In this document: positions 9,553 through 19,770 of the stretch, in pieces | How positions within the stretch are numbered: position 1 is the first letter of the stretch | Layout of the letters: the number at the start of each line of letters is the position of its first letter | Assembly (NCBI GenBank): GCA_005862225.1 | Contig: SZXV01000008.1 | Location: 1-64,000 of the forward strand | Direction: 5' to 3' | Length of the DNA stretch: 64,000 bases | Source: Chlorobium sp. | GTDB taxonomy: Bacteria; Bacteroidota; Chlorobiia; Chlorobiales; Chlorobiaceae | Notes under the pieces: generated by a model | Seen by the model: only the letters and a program-made list of their open reading frames with translations | Told to the model about the DNA's origin: nothing | Database searches by the model: none | Translations under genes and position numbers: made by a program

Positions 9553-11040
9553 ATGAAAAACAGCTTTCGAAAAAAACCGCTCTCGCTTCTCTTAAAAGAG
9601 ATCAATAGTGAACATCGCCTGAACAGGGTTCTTGGTCCTGTCGCGCTGACCAGTCTTGGTGTTGGTGCTATTATTGGAACGGGAATTTTTGTCCTTATCG
9701 GAGTGGCTGCGCATGACAAGGCTGGACCGGCGGTAACACTTTCTTTTGCTGTTGCTGGTATGGCCTGTATTTTTGCTGCGCTTTGTTATTCTGAGTTTGC
9801 TTCCATGGTACCGGTTGCCGGTTCAGCCTATACTTATGCTTATGCCACGCTGGGTGAGTTGATGGCATGGATTATTGGCTGGGATCTGATTCTTGAGTAT
9901 GGTGTAGCTTCGGCGACGGTTGCACATGGTTGGTCAAAATATTTTCAGGATTTAATAGGCATTTTCGGGCTCGGGGTTCCAGCTCTTTTTGCAAATGCTC
10001 CATTTGACTTCGATCCTGCAAGCGGGATTTTAAGACCTACCGGTTCATGGTTTGATCTTCCAGCAATTCTTATCACGTTTGCGGTTACCGTGGTGCTTGT
10101 CAAGGGCATTAAAGAGAGTGCGAACTTTAATGCTGGTATGGTCATTGTCAAGGTTGCTATTGTGCTGCTGGTCATTGTGCTTGGCGCAATGTATGTCAAA
10201 CCTGAGAATTGGATACCTTTTGCTCCTTTTGGATTTTCTGGATTCAGTATTTTTGGACACACGGTTCTCGGACAACCTGGTGCTGGTGGTACGCCCGTTG
10301 GAGTACTTGCCGGTGCTGCAATGATTTTCTTTGCCTATATCGGGTTTGATTCTATTTCTACTCATGCTGAAGAGGCAAAAAATCCCCAGCGGGATATCCC
10401 GATTGCCCTTATCAGTTCTCTGGTGGTATGCACTATTCTCTACATTGCCGTCGCAGCAGTGATCACTGGCATGGTTCCCTACGACAAGATCAATATTGAT
10501 GCGCCAGTCTCCAATGCGTTCATGCAGGTTGGGATCGGCTGGGCACAGTTGGTAATTTCACTTGGAGCGATTACGGGTATCACGTCAGTCTTGCTGGTCA
10601 TGATGCTGAGCCAACCGAGGGTTTTTCTGGCCATGGCGCGTGATGGTCTGTTGCCGAAATCTTTTTTTGGAGCAATTCATGAAAAGTTCAGAACTCCCTG
10701 GAAATCGACCATTCTGACGGGTATTTTTGTTGCTGTTCTTGGAGGAATGCTTCCTTTGCGTCTGCTGGCAGAACTTGTTAATATCGGAACGCTATTTGCT
10801 TTTGTTGTGGTCTGCGGCGCTGTGCTGATCATGAGAAAAACACACCCTGACGCCAATCGTCCTTTTAGAGCGCCACTGGTGCCTTTTGTGCCGATTGCCG
10901 GCATCCTTACCTGTCTCATGCTGATGTTTTCGCTACCTGTTGAAAACTGGATTCGGCTTTTTGGATGGCTTTTTATAGGCCTGGTGATCTATTTCTTCTA
11001 TGGGCGCAAGCATAGCGCGCTCAATACCTTAGAACCATAA
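9553..11040 (+). CDS. APC-family amino acid permease (cationic amino acid transporter type)
   Basis: Inner-membrane transporter with about 12 to 14 hydrophobic helices. The first helix carries the unwound-helix signature GVGAIIGTGIFVLIG at about residues 36-50, and the sixth has FFAYIGFDSISTHAEEAKNPQRDIP, typical of the YfnA/CAT branch. The 495-residue length is normal. An intracellular loop has the family's MLSQPRVFLAMARDGLLP segment. It starts a plus-strand run and is followed after 11 bp by a short-chain dehydrogenase, probably on the same transcript. The transported amino acid cannot be decided from sequence. Confidence 0.92.
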   Translation: MKNSFRKKPLSLLLKEINSEHRLNRVLGPVALTSLGVGAIIGTGIFVLIGVAAHDKAGPAVTLSFAVAGMACIFAALCYSEFASMVPVAGSAYTYAYATLGELMAWIIGWDLILEYGVASATVAHGWSKYFQDLIGIFGLGVPALFANAPFDFDPASGILRPTGSWFDLPAILITFAVTVVLVKGIKESANFNAGMVIVKVAIVLLVIVLGAMYVKPENWIPFAPFGFSGFSIFGHTVLGQPGAGGTPVGVLAGAAMIFFAYIGFDSISTHAEEAKNPQRDIPIALISSLVVCTILYIAVAAVITGMVPYDKINIDAPVSNAFMQVGIGWAQLVISLGAITGITSVLLVMMLSQPRVFLAMARDGLLPKSFFGAIHEKFRTPWKSTILTGIFVAVLGGMLPLRLLAELVNIGTLFAFVVVCGAVLIMRKTHPDANRPFRAPLVPFVPIAGILTCLMLMFSLPVENWIRLFGWLFIGLVIYFFYGRKHSALNTLEP

Positions 11041-11051
11041 TCAACAACTAC

Positions 11052-11750
11052 ATGAATAAGAAGGTATTTCTTATTACTGGAGCGTCAACAGGGATTGGGG
11101 AAGCAACAGCAAGGCGAGCGATAGAGGCCGGGTACAAGGTTGCCCTGGCTGCACGATCAACTCAAAAGCTTGAGCAGTTAGTCGCTTCATTTGGTTGTGA
11201 TAAAGCACTTGCCATAACCTGCAATGTTGCTGAGTGGCAATCGCAGAAGGAGATGGTGGAGAAAACCCTGAACCATTTCGGCAAAATTGATGTCGTCTTT
11301 GCCAATGCAGGATTTTCGAAAGGCTCATCGTTTTACGGTGGAGAAGATAAACCTGACGAATGGCGAGAGATGGTTATGGTCAATGTGTTTGGGGCGGCAG
11401 TAACAGCTCGACTGACATTGCCTGAACTGGTAAAAAATGGAGGGCATTTTCTGGTGACAGGTTCTGTTGTTGGACGTGTTACCTCTATCCGAAATCTTTA
11501 CTCAGCAACGAAATGGGCCGTAACCGGAATGGCACAGGCGATCCGGAATGAAATGGTGGGAACGGGAATCCGTGTTACACTGATTGAGCCTGGTATTGTT
11601 GACACTCCATTCTGGGATCAACTTCAAAAACCGGCGTCAACAGAACTGCTTCCGGATGATATTGCGCGTGCTGTCATGTTTGCTGTCAGTCAACCACCTC
11701 ACGTTGATGTCAATGATATCCTGATACGACCGACTGGGCAACCGCACTGA
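11052..11750 (+). CDS. Short-chain dehydrogenase/reductase (classical SDR)
   Basis: Cytosolic NAD(P)-dependent oxidoreductase of 232 residues. The cofactor motif TGASTGIG (residues 8-15), the NAG motif, the catalytic Ser in TGSVVGRV and the YSATK active site (YxxxK) are all in place, followed by IEPGIVDTPF. The Arg in the second beta strand region (AARSTQKL) favours NADP. The substrate is unknown. It starts 11 bp after the permease gene and is likely cotranscribed with it. Confidence 0.9.
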   Translation: MNKKVFLITGASTGIGEATARRAIEAGYKVALAARSTQKLEQLVASFGCDKALAITCNVAEWQSQKEMVEKTLNHFGKIDVVFANAGFSKGSSFYGGEDKPDEWREMVMVNVFGAAVTARLTLPELVKNGGHFLVTGSVVGRVTSIRNLYSATKWAVTGMAQAIRNEMVGTGIRVTLIEPGIVDTPFWDQLQKPASTELLPDDIARAVMFAVSQPPHVDVNDILIRPTGQPH

Positions 11751-11801
11751 TAGGTCGCTCTTTGTAATCTTTTCCGGAACCTCTTCCAATATATTGAATT
11801 A

Positions 11802-12443
11802 ATGCTGATTACTTTTGAAGGAATTGACGGCGCAGGAAAATCTACCCAGATCATACAGCTTGTCAACTTCATGACCAATCAGGGTATAGATGTTATAACC
11901 CTGAGGGAACCTGGTGGCACAGATTCAGCAGAAAAAATTCGCACGATCCTTCTCGACAACTCTCATAAGATCAGTCCGGTTGGTGAACTGCTCCTTTTTT
12001 CAGCAAGCAGGGCTGAGCTGGTTCAGGATATTATCATTCCCGCACTTGGAGCAGGAAAAACAGTTATTCTTGATAGATTTTTTGATTCTACAACCGCCTA
12101 TCAAGGTTATGGGAGAGGCATTGACCTTGAGTTACTCAAGTCAATTATCTCTCTGTCAACCTGCGGCATAATTCCGGATATTACCTTTTATCTTGATATT
12201 GACCCGGCTGAGGCGATGAAAAGAAAATTTGCAAAGAGCTCTATTCCACTTGCATTTGAGGATGAGGAGCTCGACCGTATGGAACGTTCCGGCATTGAAT
12301 TTTACCGAAAGGTACAGCAAGGATACAGGGAAATAATAAAACAAAACAGCAATCGCCTTGTCGTTCTCAACGCCATGGAACCAGTTGGTGATATCCACCA
12401 CCATATCATAACTGTTCTGAAAGATCGATTACCAATAATATGA
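11802..12443 (+). CDS. tmk: Thymidylate kinase
   Basis: Phosphorylates dTMP to dTDP in the cytosol. The P-loop [11 protein letters not shown] (residues 4-14) is followed by [14 protein letters not shown], then [18 protein letters not shown] with the DR(F/Y/H) motif, and a lid region (AMKRKFAKS). The 213-residue length is standard. It lies 51 bp after the SDR gene. Confidence 0.97.
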   Translation: MLITFEGIDGAGKSTQIIQLVNFMTNQGIDVITLREPGGTDSAEKIRTILLDNSHKISPVGELLLFSASRAELVQDIIIPALGAGKTVILDRFFDSTTAYQGYGRGIDLELLKSIISLSTCGIIPDITFYLDIDPAEAMKRKFAKSSIPLAFEDEELDRMERSGIEFYRKVQQGYREIIKQNSNRLVVLNAMEPVGDIHHHIITVLKDRLPII

Positions 12444-12589
12444 TCGAGTCTGTGGAACACTTTGTAATCACAGAGAAAAAGAGCATAAAATAATTTGTTC
12501 CTTTGTTAAAGTTTTCTAACTGTTTTTGAAAGATTTTCATTAGATTAGGGAACAAAAATACACCGTCTTCACTTCCTTACCTGTAAAGC

Positions 12590-13852
12590 ATGCACGAGAG
12601 TATCCTTAAAGAGCGCAAGCTGAATACATGCTCCAATTCGATCACGTTGCAGGATATTCGTACCCTGAAAGAACTCTACCAACTGAAGGCAGAAACACGT
12701 GAACTGAGAGAACCAGTAGTCAAAAACATCATCAAGCAAAGAGTTGTTGGGGGATCATGCGTTGAATCGCTCAAAAACGCCCTCTATTCATTGGAAACTA
12801 TTTATATTGATGACGATACCGGACAGAGACTCCTGCGCCTTGATGGCATGAAACAGATTGAGGTTGATCTCACATACGAAATCCGTGAGCTGCAGAAGGA
12901 CATTTATTACCTTGAATACGGTGAAGACAAGTTTATCGATTACCTCGCTAAATTTATTCCTGATTTTCGTTTTTATGTCAACAACGGGGTTTCCAGGCTC
13001 TCCGGGAAGAAATTCAACGCATTTATTACCGATCGTGACGGAACGACAAACAACTATTGCGGACGTTACCGATCATCTGTACAGCCAATCTATAATTCAG
13101 TATTTCTTACCCGTTTTGCCCGAAATTGCTGTGAGCACCCTATTATCATCACCTCTGCCCCATTGAAAGATTTTGGTATTCTGAACGTTTCAATCAATCC
13201 AAGCCACACCTTTATCTACGCAGGGTCAAAAGGAAGAGAGTTTATCGATATAAACGGTGAGTTCAACAGTTTTCCTATTGAAGAAAACAAGCAGAAGCTC
13301 ATTCAGCTTTTAAACGAAAAAATGCTGGGACTTCTTCAGGAACAGGATTTTGAAAAATTTAATTTTATCGGCTCCGCTCTTCAAATAAAGTTTGGTCAAA
13401 CTACTGTTGCCCGACAGGATATCAGTCACTCTATCAAGGATGATGAATCAGCAGCTTTTCTCGAAAAGGTAAAAAGCCTTGTCCGTGAAATAGACCCGAG
13501 TGGGAGAAACTTCAGAATAGAAGATACCGGCCTTGATATTGAGATAATTTTAACGATTGATGGGGCTTATCAAGACTCTCCAATCAAGGATTTTGACAAG
13601 GGTGACGGACTTGCCTTTATATTCAATAAATTAGCAATTAATGGATCGCAAGGTTCAACTCTTGTGTGCGGCGATACTCCTTCCGACATTCCTATGCTGA
13701 AAAAGGCAATGGACATGTGTAATGATGTCTGGGCGTTTTTTGTAACAAGGGACGAGGATCTTAAAAAGCAGGTTAATGAAATCTGCCCGAACAATTTTAC
13801 CGTGCCTTACCCGGACGTACTCTTGACCATTCTTGGCCTGCTTTCGCTGTAA
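12590..13852 (+). CDS. HAD-superfamily sugar phosphatase, trehalose-6-phosphate phosphatase-like
   Basis: 420-residue HAD hydrolase. Motif I is DRDGT with nucleophile D148 and acid D150. Motif II is the IITSAP segment, and motif III/IV is [10 protein letters not shown] followed by VCGDTPSD with D362. The N-terminal ~130 residues are helical and resemble no domain I can name. Trehalose-6-phosphate phosphatases share the motif layout and cap, and the next gene is a disaccharide phosphorylase fusion 38 bp downstream, which supports a role in trehalose or a related disaccharide. The exact substrate is an inference from context; glucosylglycerol phosphate or another sugar phosphate is possible. 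Confidence 0.7.
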   Translation: MHESILKERKLNTCSNSITLQDIRTLKELYQLKAETRELREPVVKNIIKQRVVGGSCVESLKNALYSLETIYIDDDTGQRLLRLDGMKQIEVDLTYEIRELQKDIYYLEYGEDKFIDYLAKFIPDFRFYVNNGVSRLSGKKFNAFITDRDGTTNNYCGRYRSSVQPIYNSVFLTRFARNCCEHPIIITSAPLKDFGILNVSINPSHTFIYAGSKGREFIDINGEFNSFPIEENKQKLIQLLNEKMLGLLQEQDFEKFNFIGSALQIKFGQTTVARQDISHSIKDDESAAFLEKVKSLVREIDPSGRNFRIEDTGLDIEIILTIDGAYQDSPIKDFDKGDGLAFIFNKLAINGSQGSTLVCGDTPSDIPMLKKAMDMCNDVWAFFVTRDEDLKKQVNEICPNNFTVPYPDVLLTILGLLSL

Positions 13853-13890
13853 CAACGATTTTGCATTATGACTAACATTTAAATACCAGT

Positions 13891-16800
13891 ATGGGGAACA
13901 TCTTTAAAGGGGCAATTTTTGATCTCGACGGAGTCATCACCGGCACGGCAAAAGTACATAGCCTTGCGTGGGAGTCAATGTTTAATTCCTTCCTTAAAAA
14001 TTATGCGGAAATCAATAACGAACCTTACGTTCCGTTTGACCCCGCTCACGACTATCATAAGTATGTGGATGGGAAACCACGTATGGAAGGAGTGAAAAGT
14101 TTTCTTTTGTCACGTGATATTGAGCTTCCTTTTGGTGAACTGGATGACATTCCCGAAAAAGAGACCGTTTGCGGCCTTGGAAACCGAAAAAACAGCCTTT
14201 TTACCGAGATACTGATCAAGGAAGGTCCGGAGATCTATTTATCATCGGTTAATCTCATTAACCAACTCATCGAAAAGGGCATCAGAATAGGAATCGCTTC
14301 TTCAAGTTGTAACTGCAAGCTTATTCTGAAACTTGCCAAGCTTGAACATCTTTTTGAAACTCGGGTTGACGGTGAGGTTTCCATCGAACTTGGACTTAAG
14401 GGAAAGCCAAATCCCGATATCTTTATCATGGCCGCCCGAAATCTCGGACTTGACCCTCACGAATGTATTGTTGTCGAAGATGCGATATCCGGAGTTCAGG
14501 CAGGTGTTCGAGGCAACTTCGGTATGGTGCTCGGTATTGCCCGTGACATCAAAGGTTCGAAACTGAGAGAACAAGGAGCTGATATTGTTGTCAGTGACCT
14601 TGGAGAAATTACGATTAAAGAGATAGAAGAGTGGTTCAGCAAAGGCCTTGATTATGAAGGATGGAATCTGACCTATACCAATTTTTCTGCGAAAGATGAA
14701 AAAGTACGCGAAACACTGACATCTGCCGGTAACGGTTACCTTGGCATAAGAGGTGCTTTTGAGGGTTGCTCCAGTTCACAGCACCATTATCCTGGCACAT
14801 ATATTGCAGGAATTTTCAACAGGGTTCCTTCAGAGGTTCACGGCCAAACCGTGTTCAACAATGATTTTGTCAATACGCCAAACTGGCTGCCTGTCGAATT
14901 CAGAATTGGGGGCGGAGAATTCATTAATCCTCTTGGGCAGAAAATACTCAGCTATCGCCAGAACCTTAATATTTATAACGGTCTTATGGACCGTGAAATC
15001 GTCATTCAGGACAATCTCGGAAGGATAACCAGTATTTGCAGCAGCAGATTTGCAAGTATGGACGATCCTCATCGCTGTGCGATGAAATTTACCCTGAAAC
15101 CAGTCAATTACAGCGCTGAAGTCGAGTTTCGATCTTCAATTGATGGCAGAATTCAAAACAAAAATGTAGCTCGTTACAGCGAACTGTCAAGCGATCATCT
15201 GGAACATGTTGACTCATTTAGCGAGAAAGAGATCAGTCTGCTTCATGTACGTACGAATGTTTCGAATTACGACATTGTCACTGGAACAAAAACAAGGATT
15301 TTGTCTCATGGAAAACCGGTCGTTGTTGAACGTTCACCGGTAACTGCCAATCGCTATATCGGTGAATCATTTTCTCTTACACTGAGTCCGAAAAAAAGCT
15401 GCACCATTGAAAAGCTGGTATCCATTCATACTTCACTTGACGCAAAACGCAGTAACCCTGTCAAGGCAGCAAAAGTTTCGCTGAAAAACGATGATTCTTT
15501 TGATTCGCTTTTCACGGCACATGCAAACGCATGGGAAAAAATATGGAAAAAAGCTGATTTGATTGTAGAAGGCGACCGATTCAGCCAGAAACTGTTAAGG
15601 CTGCACACGTATCACATGATGTGCACCGCATCACCGCACAATCCATCTATTGATGCAGGAATGCCGGCTCGTGGCCTGAACGGTGAGGCGTACCGTGGGC
15701 ATATCTTCTGGGATGAAATTTTTATTCTTCCTTTTTTCAACCGCCATTTTCCGGAAATCTCAAAGGCCCTGCTCATGTACCGCTACCGCAGGCTTGATGC
15801 AGCAAAAAATTATGCACGTGAACATGGATACAAAGGTGCCATGTACCCCTGGCAAACTGCTGATGATGGTCGCGAAGATACGCAAGTCGTCCACTTTAAT
15901 CCTAAAAGCGGCACCTGGGGCCCGGATCTCAGCAGTTTGCAGCGTCATGTTTCAATAGCAGTTTTCTATAATACATGGCGCTATATCTACGACACTGATG
16001 ACACCCAGTTCCTTAATGAGTATGGCGCGGAACTGATGTTTGAAATTGCAAGGTTCTGGGCTTCAATCGCAACATTCTCGCCCAATACAAACAAATATCA
16101 CATTGAAGGTGTGATGGGACCCGACGAATTTCATGAAACACTTCCAGGAAGTGGAAAGGAGGGGCTCAGAGATAATGCCTACACAAACATCATGGCTATC
16201 TGGTTGTTTGATAAAGCTGCTGAAATAGGTGAAACAATGGATCCTGTTGTTTTCAAACGCCTTATGTCGAAACTGAATCTGGATGTTGATGAACTCAGGC
16301 AATGGCGGGATATCAGTAACCATATGAATATCCTCATCGATAACGAAGGCATTCTCGAACAGTTTGACGGATACAAGAGCTTGAAGGAACTTGACTGGAA
16401 ACATTACCGCACGATGTACGGCAATATTCATCGGATGGACAGAATTCTGAAGGCTGAGGATGATTCTCCGGATATGTACAAGGTTGCCAAACAACCGGAT
16501 GTTCTGATGACTTTTTATACCCTCTCACCAGGGGAGGTTGCGGAGTTGTTGTCAAAAATCGGATATCATGTCCCTGATGCACTCACTTTGGTGAGAAACA
16601 ATTATGCCTACTACGAACCAAGAACAAGTCATGGTTCAACCTTGAGCAAGGTAGTGCACAGTATCATTTCAAGTTACCTGCATGACGGTCATGATATGGC
16701 ATGGAACTGGTTTTCAGAAGCACTGAAAAGCGATATTCAGGATACCCAGGGAGGTACGACTCAGGAAGGTATTCATTGTGGAGTCATGGCGGGAACACTT

Positions 16801-17055
16801 GATACGGTTATCCGATATTTTGCCGGTATTTCGTTCTACAATGAAAAACTTAATGTCCATCCTAACCTGCCATCTCAATGGAAGAAACTTTCTTTGAGCG
16901 TCTGTTTCAGAAATAACCGTTATGCGATTACCATTGAAAAGAACGACATTACTGTAACTCTTATTGAATCAGTGGAAGATAACGCACCAGCATGCATTGC
17001 GGGACACCATGTTACCATTAACAAAGATATTGCGTATCACTCGGCTTTGAACTGA
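13891..17055 (+). CDS. Fusion of beta-phosphoglucomutase (HAD) and GH65 disaccharide phosphorylase
   Basis: A 1054-residue two-enzyme chain. Residues 1-250 are a beta-phosphoglucomutase: [14 protein letters not shown] (nucleophile Asp), [28 protein letters not shown]. The rest is a GH65 inverting phosphorylase of the kojibiose/maltose/trehalose group: [12 protein letters not shown], then the alpha/alpha barrel with [11 protein letters not shown]. The GPDEFHE motif has general-acid candidate E746, and [15 protein letters not shown] lies near the C-terminus. Phosphorolysis of an alpha-glucosyl disaccharide would give beta-glucose 1-phosphate, which the fused mutase turns into glucose 6-phosphate. 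The disaccharide is not fixed by sequence; trehalose or a phosphorylated form is suggested by the preceding HAD gene. A rho-independent terminator follows. Confidence 0.9.
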   Translation: MGNIFKGAIFDLDGVITGTAKVHSLAWESMFNSFLKNYAEINNEPYVPFDPAHDYHKYVDGKPRMEGVKSFLLSRDIELPFGELDDIPEKETVCGLGNRKNSLFTEILIKEGPEIYLSSVNLINQLIEKGIRIGIASSSCNCKLILKLAKLEHLFETRVDGEVSIELGLKGKPNPDIFIMAARNLGLDPHECIVVEDAISGVQAGVRGNFGMVLGIARDIKGSKLREQGADIVVSDLGEITIKEIEEWFSKGLDYEGWNLTYTNFSAKDEKVRETLTSAGNGYLGIRGAFEGCSSSQHHYPGTYIAGIFNRVPSEVHGQTVFNNDFVNTPNWLPVEFRIGGGEFINPLGQKILSYRQNLNIYNGLMDREIVIQDNLGRITSICSSRFASMDDPHRCAMKFTLKPVNYSAEVEFRSSIDGRIQNKNVARYSELSSDHLEHVDSFSEKEISLLHVRTNVSNYDIVTGTKTRILSHGKPVVVERSPVTANRYIGESFSLTLSPKKSCTIEKLVSIHTSLDAKRSNPVKAAKVSLKNDDSFDSLFTAHANAWEKIWKKADLIVEGDRFSQKLLRLHTYHMMCTASPHNPSIDAGMPARGLNGEAYRGHIFWDEIFILPFFNRHFPEISKALLMYRYRRLDAAKNYAREHGYKGAMYPWQTADDGREDTQVVHFNPKSGTWGPDLSSLQRHVSIAVFYNTWRYIYDTDDTQFLNEYGAELMFEIARFWASIATFSPNTNKYHIEGVMGPDEFHETLPGSGKEGLRDNAYTNIMAIWLFDKAAEIGETMDPVVFKRLMSKLNLDVDELRQWRDISNHMNILIDNEGILEQFDGYKSLKELDWKHYRTMYGNIHRMDRILKAEDDSPDMYKVAKQPDVLMTFYTLSPGEVAELLSKIGYHVPDALTLVRNNYAYYEPRTSHGSTLSKVVHSIISSYLHDGHDMAWNWFSEALKSDIQDTQGGTTQEGIHCGVMAGTLDTVIRYFAGISFYNEKLNVHPNLPSQWKKLSLSVCFRNNRYAITIEKNDITVTLIESVEDNAPACIAGHHVTINKDIAYHSALN

Positions 17056-17065
17056 ACATTTTCTT

Positions 17066-17112
17066 GTGGGACAGGAACTAACGCACTATAAAGCTCCTGT
17101 CTCACGTTTTTT
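17066..17112 (+). terminator. Rho-independent terminator after the GH65 fusion
   Basis: Arms GTGGGACAGGA (17066-17076) and TCCTGTCTCAC (17095-17105) pair along 11 positions with one G-U, and are followed by GTTTTTTC. It ends the permease-to-GH65 run before queA. Confidence 0.85.
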
Positions 17113-17164
17113 CTTAAATTCTTTTCTCTTGCATCTTTTTTTTTGTTGATCTATTGAATTTCTT

Positions 17165-18205
17165 ATGCGCCTGTCAAATTTTCGATATACTTTACCCAAA
17201 ACCAAAATAGCGGATGAGCCGACATCCCCCCGGGACAAGTGCAGAATGATGGTACTTAACCGTCGGAAAAAGGATATTGAGCATAAAGTATTCGAAGAGA
17301 TTATCTCCTACTTTAAAAAAGGAGATTTACTTGTTTTAAATAACAGTCGGGTATTTCCTGCTAAAATATTTGGGCAGAAAGAAAAAACAGACGCAAAAAT
17401 CGAAGTTTTTCTTTTGAGAGTACTCAATAAAGAAGCTGGATTGTGGGATGTTCTGGTTGATCCTGCACGTAAGGTCAGGGTCGGGAACAAGATTTATTTT
17501 GAAGAGGATGTGGTTGCTGAAGTTGTTGACAACACCACCTCACGGGGCAGAACCATCAGGTTTCTCAACCCTGATATTGATGTATTCAGCCTTGTCGAAA
17601 GAATTGGCAATATTCCTCTTCCGCCCTATTTCACTCGTCCCAACCGTGATTCAGACAGGGAAAACTATCAGACAGTCTATGCAACAGAGACTGGAGCCGT
17701 TGTCGCTCCAATGGCTGGCTTACATTTCACCATGCCTGTTTTGCAGAAAATCCAGAAAATAGGAGTAAAAATTCTGCCGATTACTCTGCACCCAAGCCTC
17801 AGTACCTTTAATGCCATTGAAGTTGAAGATGTCTCAAAGCATAAAATGGATTCGGAATATTTCAATATTCCTTACCAGACTGCCATGGCAATCAATGAAA
17901 CCAAAGTCAACAAAACTGGCAGAGTTTTTGCCGTCGGCACAACGACCCTTCGAGTGCTGGAAGCCAATGCCACCGTTGATGGAAAAATCAAGTTTGGACG
18001 AGGCTGGACTGACAAGTTTATCTACCCGCCATATCAATTCAAGGTTGTGGACGCTCTCCTGACCAATTTCCAGCAACCGGAAACGACACTCCTTATGGCT
18101 GTAAGCGCCTTTGCGGAACACCGCCTGCTTATGGAAGCCTATAAAATCGCACTGAAAGAGGATTATCAGTTTCTATCGTATGGGGATGCCATGTTTATTC
18201 ATTAA
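17165..18205 (+). CDS. queA: S-adenosylmethionine:tRNA ribosyltransferase-isomerase
   Basis: Transfers the ribosyl part of SAM to preQ1-tRNA to make epoxyqueuosine. At 346 residues it is close to the usual 340-356. Family landmarks are MRLSNFRYTLP at the start, GDLLVLNNSRVFPA, the DNTTSRGRT segment, IPLPPYFTR, YQTVYA, GAVVAPMAGLHFT and TTTLRVLEA. It is followed by ispD after 12 bp. Confidence 0.97.
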   Translation: MRLSNFRYTLPKTKIADEPTSPRDKCRMMVLNRRKKDIEHKVFEEIISYFKKGDLLVLNNSRVFPAKIFGQKEKTDAKIEVFLLRVLNKEAGLWDVLVDPARKVRVGNKIYFEEDVVAEVVDNTTSRGRTIRFLNPDIDVFSLVERIGNIPLPPYFTRPNRDSDRENYQTVYATETGAVVAPMAGLHFTMPVLQKIQKIGVKILPITLHPSLSTFNAIEVEDVSKHKMDSEYFNIPYQTAMAINETKVNKTGRVFAVGTTTLRVLEANATVDGKIKFGRGWTDKFIYPPYQFKVVDALLTNFQQPETTLLMAVSAFAEHRLLMEAYKIALKEDYQFLSYGDAMFIH

Positions 18206-18217
18206 CACCCGCAGTTT

Positions 18218-18952
18218 ATGAAAACCATAGCTATTATTGCCGCAAGCGGGATTGGAAAACGAATGCGGCTTGGGGATGGAATAAGCAAGCAGATGCTTCA
18301 AATCGGCGGTTCTCCGGTTATCTCCCATACTCTAAAAGCTTTTCAAGCAGCAACAACTGTCAGCGCAATCTATATTGCAACCAAGCTTGAAAACAGGGCA
18401 ACGCTTGAGGAAATGGCTTCTTCGGCAGGTATCAGCAAGCTCAAAGCCATTGTTGAAGGAGGAAAAGAGCGACAGGATTCAGTGAACAACTGCATTAAGG
18501 AGATTGAACAGGAAAGACGACTGACTGGTAATGTGTCAGATACGATTCTCGTCCATGATGGGGCCCGCCCATTTATTCTGCCGGAAGAAATTGATGAAAT
18601 ATCGCATCTGTCATTGCTTTTTGGCGCTTGTGTCCCGGCAAACAGACCCAAGGATACGATCAAATATGTCGGCAGTGACCCGGCTTTTTTTGGTGAGACT
18701 CTTGATCGAAACAAGCTTCTCCAGGTACAAACACCTCAGGGCTTTCGCAGTGAACTTTTGATCCAGGCGCATGAACAGGCTGAACTTGAAGGCTGGTATG
18801 CCACCGATGATGCTGCACTGGTCGAACGTTTTTTCCCCGAACAGCTTATCAGGATTTTTGAAACCGGGTATCACAATATCAAGATCACAACTCCTGAAGA
18901 TATCCCCGTTGCTGAAGCAATGTATCAACAGAGAGTATCGCTGAAAAGGTAA
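18218..18952 (+). CDS. ispD: 2-C-methyl-D-erythritol 4-phosphate cytidylyltransferase
   Basis: Third step of the MEP isoprenoid pathway, which feeds carotenoids, quinones and the farnesyl or phytyl tails of chlorophylls. The nucleotide-binding start IAASGIGKRM (residues 7-16) replaces the common AAGxGxRMG. SKQMLQIGG, VEGGKERQDSV, VHDGARPF and the C-terminal ITTPEDIPVAEA follow. The 244-residue length is normal. It sits 12 bp after queA and 65 bp before two tRNA genes. Confidence 0.96.
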   Translation: MKTIAIIAASGIGKRMRLGDGISKQMLQIGGSPVISHTLKAFQAATTVSAIYIATKLENRATLEEMASSAGISKLKAIVEGGKERQDSVNNCIKEIEQERRLTGNVSDTILVHDGARPFILPEEIDEISHLSLLFGACVPANRPKDTIKYVGSDPAFFGETLDRNKLLQVQTPQGFRSELLIQAHEQAELEGWYATDDAALVERFFPEQLIRIFETGYHNIKITTPEDIPVAEAMYQQRVSLKR

Positions 18953-19017
18953 AGCCGGAAATAAACTTGAAGTTTGTTTATTGCTGAAGCCTGTCGTATA
19001 TTCTCAACCAATAAAAT

Positions 19018-19094
19018 GGTGAGGTAGCTCAGTTGGTTAGAGCACAGGATTCATAACCCTGAGGTCGAGGGTTCAACTCCCTCTCTCACCACCA
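19018..19094 (+). tRNA. tRNA-Met (CAU)
   Basis: Cloverleaf with acceptor GGTGAGG/TCTCACC, D-arm GCTC..GAGC, T-arm GAGGG/CCCTC and an encoded CCA (19092-19094). The anticodon CAT is at 19052-19054. It lacks the initiator's unpaired first position and three-GC anticodon stem, so it is an elongator Met tRNA or a tRNA-Ile2 needing lysidine. The anticodon stem's loop-closing pair is an A-C mismatch. Confidence 0.93.
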
Positions 19095-19101
19095 TTGAAA
19101 A

Positions 19102-19177
19102 GCGGGTGTAACTCAGTTGGTAGAGTGTTTGCTTCCCAAGCAAAATGTCGCGAGTTCGAATCTCGTCACCCGCTCCA
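19102..19177 (+). tRNA. tRNA-Gly (CCC)
   Basis: Cloverleaf with acceptor GCGGGTG/CACCCGC, anticodon stem TTTGC/GCAAA, anticodon CCC at 19135-19137, T-arm and encoded CCA (19175-19177). It lies seven bases after the tRNA-Met gene and is probably cotranscribed with it. Confidence 0.95.
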
Positions 19178-19203
19178 CTTCAGTGGATAAATCACAATCA
19201 ATT

Positions 19204-19653
19204 ATGGAACAATCCTCAGTTTTTTTTGGCCCGGTCTCACTTGAGGAAATCAATATTTCACAGATTATTGACGGCCAGATGGCTCGTCACCTCGGTATTG
19301 AAATGACCGAAATCGGCCAGGACTACATGACAGCAAAAATGCCAGTTGACCATCGTACCATTCAGCGTATTGGTATTCTGCATGGTGGCGCATCACTGGC
19401 TCTTGCTGAAACAGTGGGAAGTATTGCTGCATCCTACTGTGTTGACCGTGATTCCTTCTATATTGTCGGGCAGGAGATTAATGCCAATCACATCCGGCCT
19501 GTAAACAGTGGTTTTGTCCACGCAACGGCAACTCCCCTTCATCTCGGAAAAAGCTCCCAGGTTTGGGATATCAGAATAAAAAATGATGCCGGGAAACTTA
19601 CTTGCATTAGCCGCTTTACTGTGGCTGTTCTTAAAAAAACTTCCGTTTTATGA
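19204..19653 (+). CDS. Hotdog-fold acyl-CoA thioesterase, MenI/YdiI-like
   Basis: 149-residue single hotdog domain very like the E. coli YdiI/EntH type: MARHLGIE, MPVDHRT, the catalytic-helix segment GILHGGASLALAETVGS with the conserved Glu, QEINANHIRPV, and PLHLGKSSQVWDI. That group hydrolyses 1,4-dihydroxy-2-naphthoyl-CoA (menaquinone pathway) or other aromatic acyl-CoAs, and green sulfur bacteria make menaquinone-7 and chlorobiumquinone, so menI is a fair inference. A longer frame opens at 19117 inside the tRNA-Gly gene; I chose ATG 19204 because family homology begins there. Confidence 0.85.
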   Translation: MEQSSVFFGPVSLEEINISQIIDGQMARHLGIEMTEIGQDYMTAKMPVDHRTIQRIGILHGGASLALAETVGSIAASYCVDRDSFYIVGQEINANHIRPVNSGFVHATATPLHLGKSSQVWDIRIKNDAGKLTCISRFTVAVLKKTSVL

Positions 19654-19770
19654 TATAACATGACGTTGAGTTTTTTAAGGATGGCCAGCCAATTTTTATA
19701 AAAACTTTTCATACCTTATTCCTTTCGCAGCACAGCAACAGTTTTTTACACTTATTGCACATTTCAGGGC

